From CAJCBL01 sp035298965 (GTDB lineage Bacteria > Verrucomicrobiota > Verrucomicrobiia > Opitutales > Opitutaceae), in the NCBI GenBank assembly GCA_035298965.1, contig DATGXO010000070.1, forward strand, positions 1-64,000: a DNA stretch of 64,000 nt, read 5' to 3'. The position numbers and the translations under genes were made by a program. Positions 1 to 6,110 of this stretch are shown piece after piece (position 1 is the first letter of the stretch; the number at the start of each line of letters is the position of its first letter). The notes beneath the pieces are model-generated. The model ran no database searches and was not told the DNA's origin. It saw only the letters and a program-made list of their open reading frames with translations.

Positions 1-68
1 GCGAACGAAGCCCGCAGTGCCCGGTGCGCCCGCCTCTGTTCCTTTGCACGCCAGTTGCCCCTGAACCC

Positions 69-419
69 ATGATGCTCTCACTACTCGCCCAAGCCGAGCC
101 CGCTGCCCAGCCCATCTCGATTCAGACCGCGCTCCTCATCATCCTCGGCATCGCGTGCGTCATAGCGATCAAGTCGCTGGCCGATCTCCACCGCCGCGTC
201 GATGAACTCGCCGCCCGCGTCAATCCGCGCAAAATGGCCGCCGCGGGACCTATCCATCCGCAGGGGATGGCCCCGGAAGTCATCGCCGTGATTTCGGCCG
301 CGGTCCACGAGAGCCTGGGCCACGACATCCGCATCGTGTCCATCAGCACGGAGAACCAGAGCGCCACTTGGTCGATGGAAGGTCGCCGGCAGATCTTCGG
401 CTCGCGCAAAGTCCGCTGA
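69..419 (+). CDS. OadG/MmdD-like subunit of a Na+-translocating decarboxylase
   Basis: Predicted 116-aa accessory subunit of a membrane biotin-dependent decarboxylase that couples decarboxylation to Na+ export. It has one N-terminal membrane segment (about residues 18-36), a charged linker, and a C-terminal domain with PEVIAVISAAVHESLG that ends in WSMEGRRQIFGSRKVR. I recognise that ending from small decarboxylase/carboxylase subunits of anaerobes. Two adjacent ATGs (69 and 72) both work; a GTG further upstream would add an unlikely leader. It lies 21 bp before a TerC gene, and the OadG and OadB subunits follow. The carboxyltransferase and biotin carrier are not in the window and are presumably upstream. 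Whether the substrate is methylmalonyl-CoA or oxaloacetate cannot be read from this subunit. Confidence 0.7.
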   Translation: MMLSLLAQAEPAAQPISIQTALLIILGIACVIAIKSLADLHRRVDELAARVNPRKMAAAGPIHPQGMAPEVIAVISAAVHESLGHDIRIVSISTENQSATWSMEGRRQIFGSRKVR

Positions 420-440
420 CCCCGGCGTACGCCCGTTCCG

Positions 441-1457
441 ATGGCACACACTACCCTGCTCTGGCTTTTGTTCTGGTCCGCGTTCGTGCTCGTCTCGGCG
501 CTCGACTATTTTGTCGTCACCCATCGCCGCACGGCGATCGGCGTCAAATCCGCCCTCCGCTGGACCGCCCTCTGGGTGTGCATCGCCCTTTCGTTCTCGG
601 TCGCGATCTACCTGCTCCATCCCAACGGCAAGACCGTGGTCATGGAGTACATCTCGGGTTACCTCACCGAGTATTCGCTGTCCGTTGACAACCTCTTCGT
701 CTTCATCCTCATCTTCTCGCTGATGGGGGTGAAGGAGGTCGCCCAGCCGAAGCTCATCAAACTCGGCATCTATCTCTCGATCGTCCTCCGAATCATCTTC
801 ATCGTGTTCGGCATCGCTCTCGTCGAGCGATTCCATTGGTTGCTCTACCTCTTTGGCGCCGTGCTGGTCTGGACCGCCTGGAAGATGATCTCGAGCGAAG
901 AGGACGATCAAGTGCAGCCGGAGAAGAACCTACTCTACCGCGCCGCCTCGAAGCTCCTCCCGCTCCATAACGACCCGCAGGAGAACAAGCGCCTGTTCGC
1001 TCGCTACGAAGGCAAGCTCTTCATCACACCGTTCTTCCTCGTGTTCGTCGTGATCGGCAGCACCGACGTGCTCTTCGCGGTCGATTCGATCCCTGCGATC
1101 ATGGGCATCAGCCAGGACCCGTTCGTGGTGCTCACCTCGAACATCTTCGCCGTGCTCGGCCTGAACTCCCTCTTCTTCGCCATCCGCGGCATCATGGGCA
1201 TGTTCCGCTTCCTCAAACACGGCGTGAGCATCATCCTCTTCTTCATCGGCGGGAAAATGATCGTGCCCGGCCTCGGCAAAGCCCTCATGTTCCTCGGGGC
1301 TCACACTGTCGGCACCAAGCTCGAGGGCACCGAGCACTGGTTCAAGCTCCACACCTCCGCCTCGCTCCTCGTGATCGGCTTGGTGCTCTTCGTCTCCATC
1401 GTCATGTCCATCTGGTACGAAAAGGACGCACACCCGGATTTGCCAGAAAAGCAATAA
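441..1457 (+). CDS. TerC/Alx-family integral membrane protein
   Basis: 338-aa multi-pass membrane protein of the TerC/Alx family, whose studied members act in metal-ion (mainly Mn2+) export or tolerance. Diagnostic motifs are SLSVDNLFVFILIFS (about residues 75-90) and FAVDSIPAIMGISQDPF (about 210-226), which carry the conserved membrane Asp residues, followed by a strongly conserved NIFAVLGLNSLFFAIRG segment. Length is normal. It sits between two sodium-pump subunit genes with gaps of about 20 bp, so it is probably co-transcribed with the decarboxylase. That is an odd place for a metal transporter. The 21-bp upstream gap is too short for a Mn2+ (yybP) riboswitch. A second, shorter TerC is encoded at 35350-36090. 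Confidence 0.9.
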   Translation: MAHTTLLWLLFWSAFVLVSALDYFVVTHRRTAIGVKSALRWTALWVCIALSFSVAIYLLHPNGKTVVMEYISGYLTEYSLSVDNLFVFILIFSLMGVKEVAQPKLIKLGIYLSIVLRIIFIVFGIALVERFHWLLYLFGAVLVWTAWKMISSEEDDQVQPEKNLLYRAASKLLPLHNDPQENKRLFARYEGKLFITPFFLVFVVIGSTDVLFAVDSIPAIMGISQDPFVVLTSNIFAVLGLNSLFFAIRGIMGMFRFLKHGVSIILFFIGGKMIVPGLGKALMFLGAHTVGTKLEGTEHWFKLHTSASLLVIGLVLFVSIVMSIWYEKDAHPDLPEKQ

Positions 1458-1476
1458 CCCCGGTCCCCCTCCCCCT

Positions 1477-1617
1477 ATGGACAATCTCACCTTCGGCCTG
1501 ACCATGCTGCTGGTCGGCATGGGCGGCACACTGCTCACCTTGTTCATCGTCACGGTCTGCATCCGCGCGCTGACGACGCTCTTCCGCCCCTCGGCCGAGT
1601 CCCGCGACCAGGAGTAA
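1477..1617 (+). CDS. OadG-like small membrane subunit (46 aa)
   Basis: Short reading frame from ATG 1477 to TAA 1615. It encodes 46 residues beginning MDNLTFGLTMLLVGMGGTLL and continuing with one hydrophobic helix, then RALTTLFRPSAESRDQE. The GLTMLLVGMG start, single membrane span and charged tail are the pattern of the oxaloacetate/methylmalonyl-CoA decarboxylase gamma (OadG) family. It lies 19 bp after the TerC gene and 6 bp before oadB, the usual place for OadG. In the family this subunit anchors the complex and links the soluble carboxyltransferase to the beta subunit. It is short enough that automatic gene calling could miss it. Confidence 0.75.
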   Translation: MDNLTFGLTMLLVGMGGTLLTLFIVTVCIRALTTLFRPSAESRDQE

Positions 1618-1623
1618 CCCGCC

Positions 1624-2811
1624 ATGCTCGACGCCATCCTCAATGGACTCGCCGCACTGGTCTCCGGATTCGCCCATCTCGGCGGCGCCAACCTCATCAT
1701 GCTCGCGATCGCGGGGGTGATGTTCTACCTCGCCATCGCCAAGGACGTAGAGCCGCTGCTCCTGCTCCCGATCGCGTTCGGCTGCTTCCTCGTAAACCTC
1801 CCGCTCAGCGAGGTCATGCACCAGGAAGGCGTGCTGCGCACGATGTACGAGATGGGCATCGGCAACGAACTTTTCCCGCTGCTCATCTTTGTCGGCATCG
1901 GCTCGATGACCGACTTCAAGCCGCTCCTCGCCGAACCGAAGCTCCTGCTCTTCGGCGCCGCCGGCCAACTCGGGATCTTCGCCACATTGCTGCTGGCGCT
2001 CCTCATCCTGCCCTTCGTGCCCGGCGTGAACCCCGCCAACATCAAGGAAACCGCCGTCTCGATCGCCGCCATCGGCGCCTGCGACGGCCCGACGGTCATC
2101 TACGTTTCCAACATGTTCGCCGGCCTCGGCAAGATCGACACCGCCATGGTCGGCGCGCTCGCCGTCGCCGCCTACTCCTACATGGCCCTCGTGCCGATCA
2201 TCCAGCCGCCGATCATGCGCGCGCTCACGACGCACAAGGAGCGCATCGTCAAAATGCCCACCGTCGAAGGCAAAGTCTCCCAGACCGCGCTCATCGCCTT
2301 CCCGCTCGTCGTCACGCTGCTCACCGGCCTCATCGCCCCGAAAGGTCTGCCGCTCATGGGGATGATCATGCTGGGCAATTTCATGAAGGTCACCGGTGCC
2401 GTCTCGCGCCTCACCAAGGCCAGCGAGAACGAGATCGCCAACGTCTCCACGCTCTTCCTCGGACTCGCGATCGGCGGCACCATGGAAGGCACGCAGTTCC
2501 TCAAACTCCAAACCTTGCTCGTCTTCGGGCTCGGGCTCGTCGCCATCACGATCGACACCGTCGGCGGCATTCTCCTCGGCAAGCTCTGGTACGTGCTCTC
2601 CGGCGGCAGGATGAACCCGCTCGTCGGCGCCGCCGGCATCTCCGCCTACCCGATGGCCGCCCGTCTCGTGCAGAACGAGGGCCAGCGTTGGAACAAGCAC
2701 AACTTCCTCCTCATGCACGCCATGGGCGCCAACACAGGCGGTCAGGTCGGCTCCGTGATGGCCGCCGCCATCATGCTCGGCGTCCTCAAAGGACTCGGCG
2801 TCATCCCCTGA
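1624..2811 (+). CDS. oadB: Na+-translocating decarboxylase beta subunit
   Basis: 395-aa polytopic membrane protein of the OadB/MmdB/GcdB family. It decarboxylates carboxybiotin and pumps Na+ outwards. Key family signatures are visible: GACDGPTVIYVSNM (about residues 153-166) with the membrane-embedded Asp essential for Na+ coupling, and the C-terminal MGANTGGQVGSVMAA (about 369-383) with the conserved Asn and Ser. Length fits the family (about 375-430 aa). Start ATG 1624 is 6 bp after the small OadG gene, so the two are translationally close. With birA directly downstream, the context is biotin-dependent energy conservation during fermentation. Confidence 0.95.
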   Translation: MLDAILNGLAALVSGFAHLGGANLIMLAIAGVMFYLAIAKDVEPLLLLPIAFGCFLVNLPLSEVMHQEGVLRTMYEMGIGNELFPLLIFVGIGSMTDFKPLLAEPKLLLFGAAGQLGIFATLLLALLILPFVPGVNPANIKETAVSIAAIGACDGPTVIYVSNMFAGLGKIDTAMVGALAVAAYSYMALVPIIQPPIMRALTTHKERIVKMPTVEGKVSQTALIAFPLVVTLLTGLIAPKGLPLMGMIMLGNFMKVTGAVSRLTKASENEIANVSTLFLGLAIGGTMEGTQFLKLQTLLVFGLGLVAITIDTVGGILLGKLWYVLSGGRMNPLVGAAGISAYPMAARLVQNEGQRWNKHNFLLMHAMGANTGGQVGSVMAAAIMLGVLKGLGVIP

Positions 2812-2821
2812 TTACCATTAC

Positions 2822-3613
2822 ATGAGCGGCTCCGTCCAGCTTCCGCCATCCGCCATCGCCTCGGCAACCGACGCCGAAGGCTGGACGCTTCGGGAACTGG
2901 ACGAAGTCGACTCGACGAACCGCCACGCCGCCGCCCTGCCCCCGTGGACGGCCGTCACCGCCCGCACCCAGAGCGCCGGCCGCGGCCGCCACGACCGGCA
3001 TTGGGTTTCCGATACCGGAGGGCTCTGGCTCTCCGCCGTCGTCCCGGCGACCGGCCCCGCCGAGCGCTGGTCGCTCCTGCCTCTCGCCGCCGGACTCGCG
3101 CTCTGCGAGGCATTCACCGCCCTCGGCCTCGCCGGCCACCGGCTCCGCTGGCCTAACGACATCATGGTCGGCCGCGCCAAACTCGCCGGCATCCTCGTCG
3201 AACGTTTCCGCCCCGACACCGCCGTCGTCGGCCTCGGCATCAACTACGCCAACCGCCCCGAAGCCGCCGCCCCCGAGCTCGCCGGCTCCGTCGCGCGTCT
3301 CACCGATCTGCTCGCCGTCCCGCCTGCGCTCCCGGCGCTGCGCGACACCGTCCTCTCCGCTCTGCGCCGCGCGCACGGCCTGCTCGCAGCCCACGACTCC
3401 GCCGCACTCGTCACCGCCCTGATGCCGTACTGGCGTCGGTTACCCGTCGACGTGACCCTCCGTCCCGACGGGGAAAAGTGCTCAGGAACCTTCGTCGGCG
3501 TTGACCCCGACGGGCGGCTCCTGCTCCAATCTCCAGTTGGACTGCGCTCGCTCGCTCCACACGAGGTCGAGCTGCTCCGCGAAGATCTTCCGCCCGATAC
3601 CGACTTAACATGA
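2822..3613 (+). CDS. birA: Biotin--[biotin carboxyl carrier protein] ligase
   Basis: 263-aa biotin protein ligase, which adenylates biotin and attaches it to the acceptor lysine of carrier domains. Visible motifs are the opening ELDEVDSTNRHA, the biotinyl-AMP loop SAGRGRHDRHW (about residues 51-61), LRWPNDIMVGRAKLAGILVE (about 109-128) and GLGINYANRP. There is no N-terminal helix-turn-helix, so this is a monofunctional (group I) ligase and not a BirA-type repressor. It begins 10 bp after oadB, and its end overlaps the start of the CoA-transferase gene by 4 bp (ATGA). The position suggests it serves the biotinylated subunit of the sodium pump. Confidence 0.92.
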   Translation: MSGSVQLPPSAIASATDAEGWTLRELDEVDSTNRHAAALPPWTAVTARTQSAGRGRHDRHWVSDTGGLWLSAVVPATGPAERWSLLPLAAGLALCEAFTALGLAGHRLRWPNDIMVGRAKLAGILVERFRPDTAVVGLGINYANRPEAAAPELAGSVARLTDLLAVPPALPALRDTVLSALRRAHGLLAAHDSAALVTALMPYWRRLPVDVTLRPDGEKCSGTFVGVDPDGRLLLQSPVGLRSLAPHEVELLREDLPPDTDLT

Positions 3614-5103
3614 GCAAATCGTTCCCGATCCTGACGCCCGATGAAGCGGCGTCCTTCATCAAGAACGGCGAGACCATTGGTTTCTCCGGCTTCACGCCCG
3701 CCGGCGCCGCCAAGGTCATTCCGAAGGCGCTCGCTGCCCGCGCCCGCAAGGAGCACGAGGCCGGCCGCCCCTTCAAGGTCGCCGTCGTCACCGGCGCCTC
3801 CACCGGCGACTCGCTCGACGGTGAGCTCGCCCGCGCCGAAGCGATCTCCTGGCGCACGCCGTACCAGAGCAACAAGTCGCTCCGCGACAGCATCAACACC
3901 GGCAAGACGAAGTTCTTCGACATGCACCTCTCGCACCTCGCGCAGCAGGTGCGTTGCGGGTTCCTCGGCCAGTTCGACTGGGCCATCGTCGAGGCCGCCG
4001 ACATCACGGCCGACGGCCAGATCGTCCTCAGCACCTCGGTCGGCGCGGCGCCCACGTTCCTGCGCAGCGCGAAGAAGATCCTCGTCGAGCTGAACCGTTT
4101 CCACTCCCCGCGCCTCTGCGGCTTCCACGATATCTACGAGCCGCTCGATCCGCCGCACCGCCAGCCCATTCCGATCGTCCGCCCCTCCGACCGTATCGGC
4201 ACGCCCACCGTGAAGGTGGATCCATCCAAGATCGTCGGCATCGTCGAAACGAACGCCCCCGACGAGGTCGGCGGCTTCGAACCGGCCGACGAGGTCACCA
4301 ACAAGATCGGTCAGAACGTCGCCGAGTTCCTCGCCAACGAAATCGCCGTCGGCCGCGTGCCGCGCGAGTTCCTCCCCCTCCAGTCCGGCGTGGGCAACAT
4401 CGCCAACGCCGTCCTCGGCGCCCTCGGCGAGAACAACGATATCCCGCCGTTCCAGATGTTCTCTGAGGTCATCCAGGACTCCGTCATCTCCCTCGTGCGC
4501 TCCGGCAAGGTGAAGTTCGTCACCGGCACCTCCCTCACGATCGGCAAGGACGTGTTGTCCAAGTTCTACGAGGACCTCGAGTTCTTCCGCCCGCGCGTGC
4601 TGCTCCGCCCGCAGGAGATCACGAACAACCCCGAGCTCGTCCGCCGCCTCGGCATCATCACCGTCAACACCGCCATCGAGGTCGACATCTTCGGCAACGT
4701 GAACTCGACCCACATCATGGGCTCGAACCTCATGAACGGCATCGGCGGCTCCGGCGACTTCACCCGCAACGCTTACATCTCGATCTTCACCTGCCCGTCG
4801 TCGGCCAAGGGCGGCAAGATCTCCACCATCGTCCCGCTCGTCTCGCACATGGACCACAGCGAGCACTCCGTGCAGGTCGTCGTCACCGAGCATGGCGTCG
4901 CCGATCTCCGCGGCAAGGACCCGATCGAGCGCGCCCACCTCATCGTCGAGAAGTGCGCCGACCCGATCTTCCGCGACCAGCTCATGCGCTACGTGCGCGC
5001 CACCGAGCACGGCCACACGCCGCAGACGCTCGGCAACGCGTTCCTCATGCACCAGCAGTTCTTGAAGACTGGCGACATGAGAGGCGTCGTCTGGCAGTCC
5101 TGA
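3610..5103 (+). CDS. Acetyl-CoA hydrolase/transferase family: succinyl/propionyl-CoA transferase
   Basis: 497-aa class I CoA-transferase of the AarC/Cat1/ScpC (Ach1-like) family. Visible features are GFSGFTPAGAAKVIP near the N-terminus, the oxyanion-hole motif SGVGNIANAVL (about residues 258-268), the catalytic glutamate at residue 286 in FQMFSEVIQDS, and the C-terminal VVTEHGVADLRGKDP. With Glu present it should form a glutamyl-CoA thioester and transfer CoA, not just hydrolyse it. Family substrates are succinyl-CoA with acetate or propionate. Overlap with birA and nearness to a Na+ decarboxylase favour a propionyl-CoA:succinate role in the methylmalonyl-CoA route to propionate; this is inferred from context. 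A hairpin follows the stop codon. Confidence 0.9.
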   Translation: MSKSFPILTPDEAASFIKNGETIGFSGFTPAGAAKVIPKALAARARKEHEAGRPFKVAVVTGASTGDSLDGELARAEAISWRTPYQSNKSLRDSINTGKTKFFDMHLSHLAQQVRCGFLGQFDWAIVEAADITADGQIVLSTSVGAAPTFLRSAKKILVELNRFHSPRLCGFHDIYEPLDPPHRQPIPIVRPSDRIGTPTVKVDPSKIVGIVETNAPDEVGGFEPADEVTNKIGQNVAEFLANEIAVGRVPREFLPLQSGVGNIANAVLGALGENNDIPPFQMFSEVIQDSVISLVRSGKVKFVTGTSLTIGKDVLSKFYEDLEFFRPRVLLRPQEITNNPELVRRLGIITVNTAIEVDIFGNVNSTHIMGSNLMNGIGGSGDFTRNAYISIFTCPSSAKGGKISTIVPLVSHMDHSEHSVQVVVTEHGVADLRGKDPIERAHLIVEKCADPIFRDQLMRYVRATEHGHTPQTLGNAFLMHQQFLKTGDMRGVVWQS

Positions 5104-5110
5104 AACAACT

Positions 5111-5143
5111 CGAACGGCGCGGCGCTTGAAGCCGCGCCGTTCG
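5111..5143 (+). terminator. Hairpin after the decarboxylase/CoA-transferase operon
   Basis: Inverted repeat of 13 bp (CGAACGGCGCGGC at 5111-5123 pairing with GCCGCGCCGTTCG at 5131-5143) around a 7-nt loop, starting 8 bp after the stop codon. There is no good T-run, so it may be an inefficient terminator or a 3'-end stabilising hairpin. Confidence 0.6.
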
Positions 5144-5273
5144 TCTATCCGCCCCTGCGTTCTTTGCTCCTGCCCCTTTCTGCGGTCCGCCCCATGATCT
5201 AGCCCAGTCCGCCCCACACGCGGCTACCCCCGCGGCACAGTTCGACGGTTTTCTTCATCAGCCCGTTCCCCAA

Positions 5274-6056
5274 ATGAAAGTTAACCTGTACCTGTCCGTC
5301 ATCCCCGAGGCGCTCATCGCCTCGCATCTCGCGCCAGAGGAGTTCGGCAACTACTACGCCGTCGGCTCCCAGAAGCGCTCGCGTGGTCAAGCGATGTTCT
5401 TCGAGGTGGATCCTTCGTTCGAGAGCGAATACCTCCGCCTCGACGAGGCCGAAAAACGCTGCGTGCCGCACGAGGACGGCAGCCCTCGGCGCTCCAGCTA
5501 CCTCTCGATCTACCGCGCCCTCGAGCACGTGCCGCTCTCCGCCCTCGGCAAGCTCTACCTCTCGACGGATGATGGACGGGTCCTCGGCGTCGCACGGCGC
5601 ACCGAGCAGCAACCATCCGCTCCGGAAGGCGGCCTCCATCTCTATCAGGAGATCTGCCCCGTCACTCCCCGTGTCGCCAGCAAGCTGGCACCGCAGGAAT
5701 TCGCCGCCTACATCACCGATCGGAAGAACCCCGTCTCAGTCGAGAAGATCGTCTTCGCCGAGCTCCGCCTCGACGCGCTCGCGAGCGATCCCGAAAAAGG
5801 TCCGGCTTCGAATCTCCCCTACGCGAATCTCGACCACCTGCGCGATTGCCTGAAGGAACTGCGCAACCGCTACGCGAAGCCCACCAAAGTCGTCGCGCGC
5901 GACACCACCGCTTCGATCCTCTATCGCACCGTGCTCGGCGGCTTCTACGTGGCCGACCGCACCGGCATCGCCTACTACCCGCTCCCCGGCCGCGAGGATC
6001 TCGAGTCCGTCCACTACGCTTGGTGGCGCTCGGCGAACAGCAGTTACCTCACCTGA
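5274..6056 (+). CDS. Hypothetical protein with an internal duplication
   Basis: 260 aa, no recognised domain, no signal peptide and no membrane segment. The protein contains two related halves: residues 12-46 (ASHLAPEEFGNYY ... MFFEVD) resemble residues 132-165 (ASKLAPQEFAAYI ... IVFAEL). Each block is followed by a stretch rich in Tyr, Leu and Arg, which suggests an ancient tandem duplication. It is preceded by a hairpin and about 130 bp of spacer, so it probably has its own promoter. It ends 54 bp before hppA and may be read with it. The ATG at 5274 (MKVNLYLSV) is the only reasonable start. No function can be assigned. Confidence 0.75.
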   Translation: MKVNLYLSVIPEALIASHLAPEEFGNYYAVGSQKRSRGQAMFFEVDPSFESEYLRLDEAEKRCVPHEDGSPRRSSYLSIYRALEHVPLSALGKLYLSTDDGRVLGVARRTEQQPSAPEGGLHLYQEICPVTPRVASKLAPQEFAAYITDRKNPVSVEKIVFAELRLDALASDPEKGPASNLPYANLDHLRDCLKELRNRYAKPTKVVARDTTASILYRTVLGGFYVADRTGIAYYPLPGREDLESVHYAWWRSANSSYLT

Positions 6057-6110
6057 GCGCGCGTCGCTGCGCACCCGCTCTCCAACCTTCATCCGCACCC
6101 CATTTCCCCA

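Noticed and set aside
420..440. Possible Mn2+ riboswitch before the TerC/Alx gene
   Set aside because: The gap to the previous gene is only 21 bp, too short for a yybP element.
3244..5217. Long open frame on the minus strand opposite the CoA-transferase
   Set aside because: It mirrors the GC-rich codons of a clear gene on the other strand, and its product is low-complexity Arg/Asp/Glu with no motif. Many similar frames (for example at 15152-17599, 19199-21793 and 54897-57668) were left out for the same reason.
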